Positions 1 to 11,310 of a DNA stretch of 64,000 nucleotides are shown here, piece by piece. The stretch's first letter is position 1. The number at the start of each line of letters is the position of its first letter. The DNA is from Acanthaster planci (lineage: Eukaryota > Echinodermata > Asteroidea > Valvatida > Acanthasteridae). The position numbers and the translations under genes were made by a program. The stretch is taken from NCBI RefSeq assembly GCF_001949145.1, contig NW_019091433.1, positions 272,400 to 336,399 on the forward strand, read 5' to 3'. Under the pieces are notes generated by a model, which was given only the letters and a program-made list of their open reading frames with translations, had not been told where the DNA came from and searched no databases.

Positions 1-73
1 TGTTGTTCAAAATTTAAAAACAATTGAATTACAATTACAATGAAGCATTTACTGTAATAAGCTCACGCCAACT

Positions 74-157
74 AAAGCACTTGTCAGCTTGCAATCTATC
101 CAAAGCACTTGTCAGCTTGCAATCTAATCAAAGCACTTGTCAGCTTGCAATCTATCC
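74..157. repeat. 28-bp minisatellite, three copies
   Basis: Three consecutive 28-bp units begin at 74, 102 and 130, each starting AAAGCACTTGTCAGCTTGCA. They differ only at the last few bases (CTATCC or CTAATC). There are no spacers, so this is an ordinary tandem repeat. Confidence 0.9.
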
Positions 158-179
158 AAATCATCTTGCCGCTGTAAGC

Positions 180-275
180 TTAACTATTGAGTACTTAAGT
201 AAACTGCGCAAATATTGAGGAGGTTAAGGGTTCGAGTCCCACCTGAGCAAGCCTGTCAAATTCCTCACAGCTGTC
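180..275 (+). mobile_element. Possible tRNA-derived SINE fragment
   Basis: A perfect RNA polymerase III B-box-like word (GGTTCGAGTCC) lies at 229-239. It is followed by a segment (AGCCTGTCAAATTCCTCAC) that resembles the stretch after the B box of the element at 29655. No convincing A box or cloverleaf is present, so it is not called a tRNA gene. Confidence 0.35.
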
Positions 276-609
276 GCTGATGGAAAGTTAAGAGCATGCA
301 ATGCTGAATACACTACAATGACGTCCTTTGTCAACCCTTCATCACCCTGAAACCTTATTCTATCACTATGAAAATGGATGCACGTTCTTCATTATTTGCA
401 GTGAAGAACTAAACACCAATAGACAGAACACGAGTGTGCACACTGATCACCTGGATAATTCACTAGCACAATAAAATCACTTTCAACGATGAATGAACTA
501 CTTGATGGCAAGACTTCATGTGCTTACTTGACTTCTATCTTGATTACAGCTGGTCACAGTTAAAACCATTTGCCTTGGAAATATTGGTCTATCCAACGTC
601 GTTACTTAC

Positions 610-3600
610 CCTCACTTTCATGGACAACTGGAACACGAGTGACACAGCTGACATTCTGTAGAAAAATGACAACAGACAAGAAAAGTAAGTCTTACAAATG
701 TATTCGAATCTAATTCGTGTGAGTATGAAATGTGTTAGCATGCATTAGAGTCAGATGGTAACAACATGTAACCTGGAGAGACTGACTCAGTTTTGGGCAA
801 GAAATCTCTCAACAAGATGATGGACTTCACTGAAAGGTTTGGCCCTATTATGATGTCATTTTATAAGTACTTGTATATTACACTCTAATATAAAAGGCTT
901 TTTGGACAAATTCTGAAGCTTTGTTAGGACTCTAACCCAAAGCCTCCTGCTAGACTAATGTAGGTGTCTTGACTACTAGGCTTCTGTACAGTGTACTGAT
1001 GATGTCACACTGTTTATGTGTGTACATTCCTATGGTGCGTTAGAGTGTGCACATGTGAACAAAGTGTGACACCAGCAAGTCAGGCGTCTAATGGTGAGAC
1101 ACCCTAGTATTACAACAAAATCTAAACCCAGCAGAATTCCTATATGAGATTTCATTATACACAGAGCAGGTGTAGTGAGTGAACAGGCTTTTTCACACCT
1201 TTTAATGGTAATGGATCAGTTGAAATCCATGTACTCACATTATTGAGTTAGGCGCTTTCCATGACGACACTGGCTCAAGTTCTGTGTATCGTTTGTGTGC
1301 AATGTAACCCACAAAGTCCTCCTTATTCCTGGACCCAGTGTAGACTCTGAACTCCCCATTGCGCACACTGAAGTCCAACAGACCAAATATAACTCAAACA
1401 TCCATCTTGATGACCTGAAACATATCTTCCACGTGCTACACAGTTGTTATATTTATAAGAAAATATGTCAATGCCAATATGTACTTGTGGTTTAAAGGAA
1501 GCTGGAAGACAAATGAAAGAATTTTAAAGTTCAGAGTTTCTCATTCCTCGTCACTTTTTAACGATCAAAAAGCACTTGGCAACCAGTGGGTGAAATCAAG
1601 TGATTGAAATTTGTAACACACATGTTCATGTATGTCCTGATAGATTGTGAAGATCATGTAGTGTGGCATTTTGACCGATGAAAGGGGCAACTAGAGAATG
1701 GACCACACTATCTTTTCTTGTGGACTGAGTCCCAAGTGCAAAGAAACATGCAAAACAGAGTCAAGCCAACTTTACTCACTCTTCAACAAACAACATTCTT
1801 CAAATTTATCATGCATCCAACAAAGTCTTCAACATTTAACCCACGAAGTCCAAGGTCTCAGTTCAGTTTTAATGCTGATCTTTCTTCTCCCATTTTCTTG
1901 AGAAGCCAAGCGATTTCAATTTCAAACCTAAGACATAACATAGTGCTAACCACTTCCTGCCGGACGACCCGTTTTCGGGTACATAGGCTTTATATACACA
2001 GCCCGGGGAAACCGGAACTGGGACAAAAGAGGGCATTACTGACATTTTTTCGCTCTCAATAGTGGAGATAATCGTGTCTTGTTTTGAAACAGTATACCAA
2101 GGTTTGAGGCATTTAGAGTGAGCAGATTACCACCGGGGACAAAAGCTCTCCACCACTGCAGCGATAAGCCACACAGCACCGCTGCACGCTAATCTGGCCC
2201 CTATTGAAAAGAGGTCAGCAGTGCACTGTGCCGGTTTCGGGAACAAAAGAGTCTTACATAACACCGCATAATCTGGGATCTTTTTCCAAGGCTGCAGACC
2301 TGGCTGAAATATTCAGGAGTCAATGAATTTTACCTGTCAGATTTAGAATAGTGCCCAAAGAGTCCTTCATTTTGGTACTATAAACGGCCATTAAATGAAA
2401 TGATGAATTTTTGAAGAATTTTGAAAACGGAAAATCTTCAAAATGACCCGGCATCTTGTCTTGCTCAAGAAAAATCAACCCGGCAGCAAGTGGTTAAGAG
2501 TCAAAAATTTTAGGACTAGTTTTCTGGTAATGGATGATTCTATTTACTATCTGAAGTTATGTGGTGCTCTACAGACACTAGTTACAGGCCGACATTTTCT
2601 AAAAACCCTTGACTAAAACAACAAAATTTACTCAATTTTGGAACTCACTGGTAGAAAGTTGGCAGAGAGGTGACTAGGAACCGACCACTCAATCCTGGTG
2701 AGGCACTCACGTCAATCTCTCCTACTTGAATTCCGAGATTTTTATCCTCCAAGGAGAACTCTGTCCAGACGGGAGCGATGGCCTTGCAAGCAGGACACCA
2801 AGGGGCATAGCTATAGACATGGTAGATTTGTCAGATTTTTAACTGTTCTGTTGCTTACTGCCAAGCCACTAGATTCTTCTAACAAATACCACTTGAATAT
2901 GCCGCAATGTCCTGGCCACTGTTCAGCTTAATATTGACTCTTGCAAAAATTTATACTCCTTCCTGAGTTGATTATCTCATGAACAGATTTCATTCAAAGG
3001 CAAATTAACTCAGGATGGAGTACAATAAATATGCAAGAGATTCAAAAGTGCACTTAACAGGTGTGTAGAAACATGCTACAGGTTATAAATAGAGGTGTAG
3101 TTAGAGGACCAGGGCTTTATATTACTTGGATAGGCTCACATAGACCTTAGCCCCACAAATGCTGCTCTCGTTTTTCAAAATGGCGCCGCCCACGGTCAGC
3201 ATGTAATACTACAGGCCGGGTTTTTCAAGGCGCCATAGATCGGAAAATTTACGATTCTGGAAAGCTTTAGGGTGCTCGTATGAAAGTCCAAACTCTGAGG
3301 AATACTCTGGGTGTAAGTAAAATTGTCTACTCATTTTCATTTTGGAAGATATTAGGATTCAAAGTTTGTGACAATCCTGCAGTTTGGATTTCAGGCATTT
3401 AAGATATGCCTTGAAGTAGGGCTGTGGTGGCGACAGTTAAGAGACAGATTGTAAAAGAGAGCCACTACAGCCCTATTTGCATTTGTGGGGCTAATACACA
3501 TGATACACGGAGGAATTGTACTTTCACATAGTTGGATCAGTCAAAAAGGGTCCAGATTACTCGGACTTTATTTTTCTAGTTAATTGGTAATATAGAATGT

Positions 3601-4182
3601 TTGTAGTTCTTGTAGTGTTGTCATAAGTGTCTATGGGTCCTCCACTCGACATGCGATGCTTTTTGGGGGTCTCCATATTGAATCAAATATGTACCATTGC
3701 TATCTCGTTATATTACACGGAAATATTAAAAGTAAAGTGAAGAAGTGAATATAAACAACTTGGTATTTTCCCTCCTAAAATAACTTTTCTTGACATGTTT
3801 TAGCAGCTTATAGTAATTGGTCAATGAAGGGAACAATTATTGGCGTCCGTATATGGAATTTTTACCCTTTCATTCTCATGGCCTAAGTCTAAGAGGATCA
3901 GAATAATGACCCCCACACAACTGTGGGTTTCGACATGTTCGACGTCCGCCGCGCTCTCCTCCCACGAGCATGACGCGGGAGCGCGGCGGACATCGAACCC
4001 CGCGATGCAATCGACGTGGGAAACACAGAAACGAAAAAGTAAACAGTTACGTACAATTTCAGCATCCATTCTCCCTCCTCAATTACGCCCCAGTTCTCAT
4101 CAGTTACTTGAATGACTTTGGCGTCTATCAATAAGATCAAACAGGCCACAAACGCCAAAGCACACACCCTTCCTACTTCCAT
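610..4182 (-). CDS. TMX1: Thioredoxin-related transmembrane protein 1-like (TMX1), 5' four coding exons, partial
   Basis: Coding exons read on the minus strand are 4055-4182, 2649-2810, 1239-1367 and 610-655, giving 155 codons with consistent phases and GT-AG sites. Residues 1-21 form a signal peptide (MEVGRVCALAFVACLILLIDA). The thioredoxin domain follows with the active site FYAPWCPAC (Cys48 and Cys51; the CPAC form seen in vertebrate TMX1), then GLSGRFLVTSLPTFYH with the cis-Pro motif. Next come NGEFRVYTGSRNKEDF, LEPVSSW and MSAVSLVFQLSMKVR, all in TMX1 order. TMX1 is an ER-membrane oxidoreductase of the PDI family acting on membrane-associated polypeptides (family knowledge). The transmembrane and cytosolic tail exons were not found in 1-609 and should lie to the left of the window. 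Intron 2 carries a TTAA-type MITE and intron 1 carries a foldback and a second MITE. The start codon is the first ATG that gives a signal peptide; an upstream in-frame ATG at 4239 is possible but less fitting. Confidence 0.9.
1946..2497 (+). mobile_element. TTAA-flanked MITE, copy 1 (in TMX1 intron 2)
   Basis: This non-coding element of about 550 bp begins CTAACCACTTCCTGCCGG and ends CCGGCAGCAAGTGGTTAA. It has about 15-bp terminal inverted repeats and a TTAA at the right end (CTAA, one substitution, at the left). The core shares long similarity with copies at 16305, 30948 and 35220, for example around GATCTGGCNCCTATTGAAAA-like and AGCAGTGCACTGTGC words. TTAA flanks suggest a piggyBac-type non-autonomous element (inference). 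It is antisense to the host gene. Confidence 0.8.
3147..3494. mobile_element. MITE with 16-bp perfect terminal inverted repeats
   Basis: TTAGCCCCACAAATGC at 3147-3162 is the exact reverse complement of GCATTTGTGGGGCTAA at 3479-3494. The interior is non-coding. Both ends carry TA next to the GCCCC start, compatible with a TA target duplication as in Tc1/mariner-like elements (inference). It lies in TMX1 intron 1. Confidence 0.7.
3911..4020. repeat. CpG-rich foldback element P1 (TMX1 intron 1)
   Basis: A 20-nt left arm (3937-3956, GTTCGACGTCCGCCGCGCTC) pairs with a right arm (3979-3998) with one mismatch across a 22-nt loop. The arm and its flank (ACTGTGGG) are related to the larger foldback at 21009-21111. 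It starts about 35-55 bp inside intron 1 of TMX1. Confidence 0.75.
4055..4182 (-). CDS. TMX1: TMX1 exon 1 (signal peptide and start of thioredoxin fold)
   Basis: The exon runs from ATG at 4182-4180 to a GTACGT donor at 4054. It encodes the signal peptide and the segment KVIQVTDENW, the usual first beta strand and helix of TMX-type thioredoxin domains. The last codon is split (TT|C) and gives the Phe just before YAPWCPAC in the next exon, which confirms the join. Confidence 0.9.
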
Positions 4183-4984
4183 TGTGTAGATTTTTTTACA
4201 CACAAGTCGACGTGTAGTAAAGATGCGCGAAAAATACATCGTATGGTTTCACAATGTTCCTTTGCAATTGTTGTGTTGTCTTTCACGTCGAGTCGTCCAG
4301 TTACTCGGCAGAGAGACACAAGTTGTAAGCGAACTATTGAGGGCGTCAATCGCGCGCGAGGCGTTGAGCTCGAGTGTCGGACCGGCCGAACTTAATTACA
4401 AAACTGCAACCCACTACCATACCAAAGATCGCATAGTGCTTGGCCAGGATGGGCGTACTTCATCAAGTAGCCTGTTGTTATTGGGTCGGAAAAAGATATC
4501 CCAGAAGCATTAGATATTGAACAAAATGTTTAATTTCTGAAATTCTTTTGTACTTACGCCTACTTGAATTCCAATGCCCACCCGCTGATAGGCTAAGATC
4601 TCCCGGGTTTGTAACAATCCCCAGGGCGCGATGGGCATAATTACACGAATCCCATGGTTATGGGGGTATATCCGGCAGTGACGGCGCGCCTACCATTTAG
4701 GCCTACCATAAATCCATGGGCCTACCTTCTTAAGCCGTGCAATTCAGATAGGTACCAAAGAGCAAGACACATTGATCATAAAATCTAGCAAGAAGTGTCT
4801 TATTCAACTCTTTCTATTACGTCTCAGTCCCCCCCCCACAACATTACATTTTAATTTTGATCAGCAGCAAATGTAACAGGGCCTATTTGCTTTGTGGTTG
4901 AATTGTACAAATATTTTGTCATTTGGAGTTTTGGTCATGAATTTCAAGCAACATTTCCAACTTTATGAGCTGCAATTTACATCA
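4183..4984 (-). promoter_or_regulatory. Upstream region of TMX1-like gene
   Basis: This stretch lies upstream of the TMX1 ATG. Positions 4200-4480 have many CG dinucleotides (for example CGCGCGAGGCG near 4351), unlike the surrounding AT-rich DNA, as expected for a CpG-containing promoter. No TATA box is evident. Positions 4560-4740 contain several restriction-like palindromic words but nothing I recognise. Confidence 0.4.
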
Positions 4985-5244
4985 GGGTCATTCCATGAGG
5001 TTGGGGCCCAATTTGTGACGGTGTCAATTGTTACACGAGTTCTGTAAAAATGAACAGCTATTTCCCTGCATGTGGATTCCACATTGACACTGTTATACAT
5101 CTTGCAAGGCTGAACACAGAGGTGTTTGTTATCTTTACAGAGTAAATGACGTACTCAACATGACAGACGGTAAAAGTTACCCATGTAACAACTTACTAAC
5201 AAGGACACCGTCACAAATTGTGCCTCAACCTCATGGAATGACCC
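4985..5244. mobile_element. MITE with 41-bp terminal inverted repeats and 4-bp target duplication
   Basis: The left end (4985-5025, starting GGGTCATTCCATGAGGTTG) and the right end (5204-5244) are inverted repeats over 41 bp with two mismatches. The element is 260 bp long and non-coding. ATCA flanks it directly on both sides (4981-4984 and 5245-5248). The superfamily is not assigned. Confidence 0.85.
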
Positions 5245-5795
5245 ATCAGTAAGAAACAAGAAACCTCAGTTCTTCTTTTCACTTGTGTGAAAATAAGGTA
5301 CTCCTAAAGTAAATACTGAAAAAAAATCTCTACAGCGCTAAAAATGAGTGATTTTTAAGTAAATGCACCTCTGATAGTCTCAGATGATTATGGCAGAATA
5401 AATACAAAGTATGTAAATAAACAGCTGCTCCATTACACAATGCCTTTGGCCATAAGACAAGCCCCAATCCAATGATAGTATCTTGAAAGTCAATGATTTT
5501 TTTTGTGGAAAACTTTAAAAAAAAAACATTTAAGAGAAAAAAACCCAGAGAGAATGCTGCAGGTAATGTTAGTTCTGGTACCAGGATGAAAATGTTTAGT
5601 GGCACTGGAAAGTGTCAGGGGTCTGACTACCATTACTGCCAAACATTGTATTCTCTGACTTGGTACTGGGCATATTTCTCCGTCTGTTGATGAAGAAGGT
5701 GCTTTCCATTGTGAGTGCCTGTCCGTTTGTCTTCAAAACAACACCCACTTCCCTCCAATATTAAAACAAAAAATAAAAAGCCGGATTCTTCTCTT

Positions 5796-7000
5796 TTATG
5801 CTCTGGCAATGAATTTCCCACTATCACTGTCCCGTGTTACTCTGTCCCACCGATGTACCCTTCCGCTCATGGAAACATACACATTTGTCTCCGTCAAACA
5901 CTGCAGCGCCCCCAGAGAAACTCCAACGTTGAATTCCGCATCTGAGAGCTTGAAGGTTGCTGGGAGAAAGGCACCAGTTAGAACTATCATCTTTTGGGGA
6001 GGGGGTTCCTTCCTTGCGAGATAGGCAGCTGTATCGATCATTGTGTCCGTGCCATGGGTGATGAGGATTTTTGTCTGCGGAGCTTCTAGGCATGCTTTCC
6101 ACAAGAACTCCCTGCGGTGGTAATGTCCACAAAAAGGAGATATTGCTGATTTTTCTAGCCCTCTACGAGACCTAAAACTGCCTTGTAAGAATACAGTTAA
6201 TCATCTTGGTTGTAATTTAACATTAGCACAATCCGTAAACAGAACATTTGTATTTTATGTAATTACTGGCAAGCATCAATAAAGTGCACGTGGTAATGGT
6301 CAGGCAAGACTGATCACGCGTCGTACCTTGTTTTTCACTAGGGCCTATATTTCTACAAACAAGGATCACTGGAGGGGGCTATCACAGCTCAGATTTGTGA
6401 GATGATGTGCCAAGGGCACATCTAATAATAACTTGGGAATCCCAGTAATCCTGCATACTCCCCAATCCTTCAACTCTGAGACGTCAACAAAAAAAGACTG
6501 AGCGAGACCATAAGAAGTACTCACCTGTCTCCATCCACCATGTCTTGACTGTCTTTCTGACACACTGTCTTGAATGTAAACTGCAGGTCTGGCTGGATAC
6601 GTTGCATCATACCAATGACTGCAGATTCCCCGATTTCAAAGGCATAACCTCCCACTCGCCTTGGGTAATCTTTGTCGATTGTACCTGCAAAAAGCAGGGA
6701 GAGAAAACTCTCAAATCCTTCAAATTAAACCTCCAAATTATTTCTTCATACTCGAACCATGTGTTTCAATACCTCAACACACTGTGGCTGGCAGAGTCGA
6801 GGCTGCAGCAGTATGCAGGTCTGGCCTCCCAAGACAAATGGATGGAGGCAATTTTAAAGAAACCAATTTTAAAGAAACCTATGATGGTGACATGCTAAAC
6901 AGATGCAGGGTTAGTTTGGCTGTACTCATGTTCGGATTGTACAAAGTCTACCTCCTGTTTGCAGAACCAATATTTCCAGGTCACTATGATCACTCGTCAT
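5796..7000 (-). CDS. Short asparaginase-domain protein (three exons, complete)
   Basis: Exons 6952-7000, 6525-6684 and 5796-6111 (minus strand) join in phase to 174 aa. The N-terminus has the asparaginase nucleophile loop LQTGGTIDKDY (Thr18, Tyr23), then KDSQDM, then the second signature ITHGTDTMIDTAA (Thr91, Asp92). After these come IVLTGAFLPA, SDAEFNVG and VYVSMSGRVHRWD, ending KFIARA. This matches the short single-domain asparaginase-like family known mainly from bacteria (about 160-170 aa) rather than the 320-aa or longer classical enzymes (family knowledge). The expected activity is amide hydrolysis of L-asparagine or a related substrate in the cytosol; no signal peptide is seen. The second domain of classical asparaginases is absent, so the true substrate is uncertain. 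The start is the only ATG giving a short exon that ends GGA G|GT at the TGGT motif. Confidence 0.88.
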
Positions 7001-7039
7001 CACTATAGTACAGTGGTCAGGAAATATTTAAAGAAATAA

Positions 7040-7300
7040 GGATACAGAAATCATGAATTTACGCCTTTGATGTGGGCGTATGATCCAAGCTGAGTGTAAT
7101 CTAGTCGGTGTAGTAAGGTGATTAATACGTTTGTAAGTACGACGAGGTTCGTCGCACGTGTCATGTGAGTGCCTTGTTGCCATCGATGAGATAATGGCGC
7201 GAAACGCCCTCTATAGACAATCCAATGAGACGCCATTCCTGCGGGTGGGCCATCGCGCTCATGCACACGCGCGCTCACATTGGCGAGTCATTTCTTTTCC
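7040..7300 (-). promoter_or_regulatory. Probable promoter of the asparaginase-like gene
   Basis: This CpG-rich stretch lies 40-300 bp upstream of the ATG at 7000. On the minus strand it contains CCAAT at 7083-7079-type spacing and an inverted CCAAT at 7222-7226; the plus-strand ATTGG at 7279-7283 is a CCAAT box for this gene. No TATA box is evident. Confidence 0.4.
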
Positions 7301-8204
7301 CTCAAAAATTGTAAAAAGCCCGAACGTGTAGCTTTACCAACAGAATGGCCATAAAACTCAAAAGACACGACCAAAGTTCCAAATCCCACCCCCCCCCATA
7401 TGGTTCTGGAGCCGTCCTTGTTTATTTCCAATGTTATTCATAAACTATTCTATTTTGATTTTCATTTCAAAATTTGCCCGGTCGTAGTATAGGTGAAATC
7501 TCAGTACTATTTTATCATGAGGGTTTTCCACACAGGGATTCATGCCACTGGAAAAAATCAAAATTTTTAAAAGTGCACAATTAGACGTTTGGGGTGATTT
7601 TCTGCTTCGGCCACCATTTCATTCCAAAAGTTCTCCAAAACCATTGTAACTGCCTGAGCTGATATTTTCCATTTCACACTGTGTTCACATAGTTTCTTCA
7701 AATCATCACTTCTGTTACACATGAATAAAAGACATTCCTGTCAATAAGGACAAAGAGATCAGAAAAAAATGGAAACAAACTGCATTTCTTTCTGAAGCCT
7801 ATACGTGTACCTTGAAGCTCTGGTTGAAAAGCTTGTTCAGAAATATAACATAGACCATGTCCAAGTTAACCGGCTATGGTTCGAAATAACACTTCTAGAT
7901 GGGAAGTACCTACAGCCACGGGATAATGGCTAACCATATGTGCATGTATCATTTCAGCCACAGCCTTGTCGTTTGGATGCAGCCATAGTCATAGGCTCTA
8001 AACATGAACAGAAGCGTTGGAAGGACAAGTCAATGGTTTACACACCCCGTTCACAATTATTTTATTAAGTCACATGGGCCAGGAGGAGATGCCATCACGA
8101 CAGTGGCACAAAACTCCATAAACGAGACTGAGAGTGCGCTTTGACCAATTGAGATAAACTGTTGGTAAAAGGGGAATGATACGCCCGCATACCACATGTA
8201 TGAA
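7301..8204. other. Intergenic stretch, no gene seen
   Basis: AT-rich DNA between the asparaginase-like gene and the LINE. The word TGGATGCAGCC near 7975 is the complement of a word at 8209 (GGCTGCATCC), so this may be part of a decayed inverted-repeat element. No coding signal was recognised. Confidence 0.5.
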
Positions 8205-8330
8205 AGTGGCTGCATCCGAATCTCTTGTCTGGAGCTAGGTCTAGGTCTTCACTCCATTGGAAATGCGTGGAGACGCGTAGACAATAGACCTAGCCGTAGC
8301 TCTGGAAGCCCGTTTTGGACACGGCCATAA
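8205..8330. mobile_element. Short foldback repeat, copy A
   Basis: The arms AGCTAGGTCTAGGTCT (from about 8236) and AGACCTAGCCGTAGCT (from about 8286) are imperfect inverted repeats around CCATTGGAAATGCGTGGAG. A reverse-oriented copy with the same core lies at 19955-20057. It is non-coding. Confidence 0.7.
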
Positions 8331-8379
8331 AAGGGCCATGCAGTAATGGCTTCTGATTCTGGTTGCCAAATATCAGCGT

Positions 8380-10690
8380 ACAAGAAAGAACGGTAAATTG
8401 CCAGGCTCAGATGGTTTTAAAAAAATTTCTCTGCTGATTTTTCATGGTTTTTTACTTCACTCACTTAATTTCAGTTATTTTTCGGGCAAGTTATCTGTCA
8501 CTCAGAAAATCTGTATTATTACGCTTTTGCCTTAAGGGGATAAACACCGCCAGTTTTTCAAAAACTGGCGTCCAATTTCGCTCTTTAATTAATACATCTT
8601 ACAGGCTAGCCTCTTCCTGTATTGCTGAGCGACTAAAACTCGTCCCATCATACATCATTAACGAGAGGCAAAAGGGATTCATGGCAGGTCGTTTTATAGG
8701 AGAAAACATCCGGTCAGTGTGCGATTTGCTAGATATTACTGAGGTGAATGAGATCCCCCGATTACTGGTCTCTGTTCATTTTGAAAAGGCGTTCGATTCT
8801 GTGTCACATGAGTTCATATTCAAGGTTTTAGACAAATTTAATTTTGGTCCTTCCACAAAGAGCTGTATTAATATTTTTTATAACCAGGATACATCTTCAG
8901 TTTTGGTAAATGGATTCTTGTCGGAATCCCTCAAAATTGAAAGGGGTTGCAGACAAGGTGGTGGTCTTATCTAATATCTATTTCTTTTGTTCGCCGAGGT
9001 TTTGGCCATGATAGTGTCTATTCATAATGAACTCAAAGGTATTGAGATAGATGGCAGAGAATTTAAAGTCTCTCAGTATGCAGACGATACTGTGTTGTTT
9101 CTCGATGGGTCAGCAAATTCTATGAGTGCTGCTTTTAAAATTCTAGATACTTTTGCCCCTGCCTCAGGATTGAAAGTTAATGATGATAAAACGAAAGTGG
9201 TTTGGATTGGTTCGAAAACAGGTAGTAGAGAGAAGCTCTGTGACGAGATTAAGATGCACTGGGTGCGCGTTGAGGAAACATTTAAAATACTTGGTATTAT
9301 AATCTCTACAGACCTGCATTCGATGGTTTTACTTTATTACAACAATGTTGTTTTATCTCTACGCAATATGATTATGAAATGGTCCAAGAGGAACTTTACG
9401 GTGCTCGGCAGAATTACTGTAGTCAAATCTTTACTTTTGTCTAAGCTTGTTACGTTTCTTCTTTTAAGTATCCCTGATCACCTCACCACATTGTCAATGA
9501 ACTAAACACTATGTTGTTTCAATTTATTTGGAGGGGCAGAAATTAAATGGTACAAGATTACAGCCAAGGTGGGCTGCGTATGGTGGATGTTAGGGATTAT
9601 ACGAAAGCTCTGAAGATAACCTGATTCCGCAGACTCCTGGTTGCAGATAATAACTGTGGTTGGGCGTTTCTGTGCCATAAAATAATTAGGATCCCATCCA
9701 CGCTTTTGCTGGAAGGGGGATCGTTGAATTCACTTTTTCTTAGTACAGGTCTCATTGATGGGAACCGTTTTTGTTTGGACGTTCTCACAGCTTATTACAA
9801 GCACTGGGAGTCGGCTGGTGTCAACTTTATTTTGATCTTTTCGATGAAAACGGCAACTTTCTTTCATGTGATGGATTTAAGGCAGAGTTAAATCTTAGAA
9901 CTAATTCTTTCGAATACGGAGCTGTAATTAGGGCGGTTAAGATAGCATTTCCAAATTTATCAAATTTAGATAAATATGTTATCGATTTCCTGCCATACCT
10001 TTCCATTTAGGTACTCTTTTGAGGGACAAAAAAGGCTCCTGTAGAATGTTTTCGGTGCTGACGTCTGGTAAGAAAATCACTCATACGTTTACAACCAAGT
10101 GGAATGGCAAGCTTCATATAGATTACGACTTCTCTGAATGGTCCTCCATTTTTAACAGTCCTTTTAAATGTACAGTGGACACCAGGTTACGATAGTTCCA
10201 ATATAGATTAACACATAGAATATTAGGCACAAATAGCTTTCTGTTTTAAATAAACAAGTCCACCTCCAAAATGTGTACCTTTTGTAAAACCGAAGAGGAA
10301 ACTCTTATTCATATATTTTGCTTATGTAATCGCACACTATCCTTTTGGTGTGTGGTAGTTTCCTGAATCAAGGAAAAGGCCAGTTATTGTATTAACTCGG
10401 AAAATGAAGTATTCCTGTTTGGTGGAACCGATATTGAAGATAAAGCTGTAAATCTAATTTTTATTAATTTGCCGTTTTCATATCTACAAAATGAAAACGA
10501 GTGCAAAAAGTGCCTTCCCTTTCAGTTTTCAAAAACGATTTAAAGAGGTATCTTTCTGCCGAAAAACATATTTCTTTGTGCAACATCAATGTGGGGTTAT
10601 TCTATCGTAAATGGGATTCCTTCCTGGTGCTTTTCTTGACTAATTCTACTTTGTCCTTTCCATGACTTGTATAATTTAACATATTGATGT
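8380..10690 (+). pseudogene. Decayed non-LTR retrotransposon (LINE), reverse transcriptase remnant
   Basis: Translated fragments contain GKLPGSDGF (8392 on), ERLKLVPSYI, RQKGFMAGR, FEKAFDS (motif A), RGCRQGG (motif B), QYADDTVLF (motif C, near 9075) and SGLKVNDDKTKVVWIGS. After these come LGRITVVKSLLLSKL and a C-terminal cysteine motif CTFCKTEEETLIHIFCLC near 10273. The order and wording resemble L1/Tx1-type LINEs of aquatic invertebrates (family knowledge). One frame runs 8444-9505 with a TAA at 8972-8974. A frameshift follows at about 9500, with further breaks at 9545, 9630 and 10010. The catalytic Asp expected before FEKAFD is His (VSVHFEKAFD). The 5' part (endonuclease) is absent. The element is not functional. 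Confidence 0.88.
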
Positions 10691-11304
10691 CCGTCTGTCC
10701 ATTTGCCTAAACACGTGTATGCTAACATATTGGTGAATTGTCAGAAGTTTTTCCTGGCATAAAAAAAAGATATTAGCATGCATCAAATACCTTTTTTGAC
10801 TACACCATGACAAAACCCAGCTCATATGTGACATTCTAAGAGAGCTCTGTTGGGATGCTGCGTCAAGGATCCTTCACAGCCAGTGCCATTTTCAATGTTG
10901 ATGGGTCTGTATGCATAATCACAGAGTCCTTACAGTTTCAAAGACACAACATAAACCCATATGATACTATGAGAGACATTACTAAGTTGTCTGTGCTGTA
11001 AGATGTGACTAGCACGGACAAACAAATTCCACGTGGCTGAAGTCAGCTGTTTTTGCACAACATAAACCTATGGACATGCCCTGTCCCCTCATGATAACGT
11101 GATAGGGCATGCAAGAGTTATTATATAAATGTATCCAAGGAAAAAATGAACACAACCCATATTTTAAGGCAAGATGGGTTTTGTGGGGTTAAATGCCCTG
11201 ACTGACCAGTCATTATGAAAAACAAGGACTCGTGACAATTTTATCAAATTGAATACATGTACATGTAGTTTCCATTGATCACACTCCTTGTTCATGAGAC
11301 GACA
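10691..11304. other. Intergenic stretch between LINE remnant and TAF6L 3' end
   Basis: AT-rich DNA with an A-rich run near 10762 that could be the LINE tail. It contains an ACATGTACATGTA word near 11260. No gene seen. Confidence 0.45.
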
Positions 11305-11310
11305 TTTATT
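11305..11310 (-). terminator. Candidate poly(A) signal of TAF6L
   Basis: TTTATT on the plus strand is AATAAA on the minus strand, about 200 bp after the TAF6L stop codon. It is the nearest such hexamer downstream of the gene. Confidence 0.5.

Noticed and set aside
74-157. Direct repeats considered as a CRISPR array
   Set aside because: Units are contiguous with no spacers and the DNA is animal nuclear.
221-260. Candidate tRNA gene at the B-box match
   Set aside because: No acceptor stem, D arm or anticodon arm can be folded around it; it is better seen as a SINE fragment.
2686-2697. GTGAGT at 2696-2691 on the minus strand as the TMX1 exon 2 donor
   Set aside because: Reading through gives the conserved PGLSGRFLVTSLPTFY segment up to a second GTGAGT at 2648, so the first is coding sequence.
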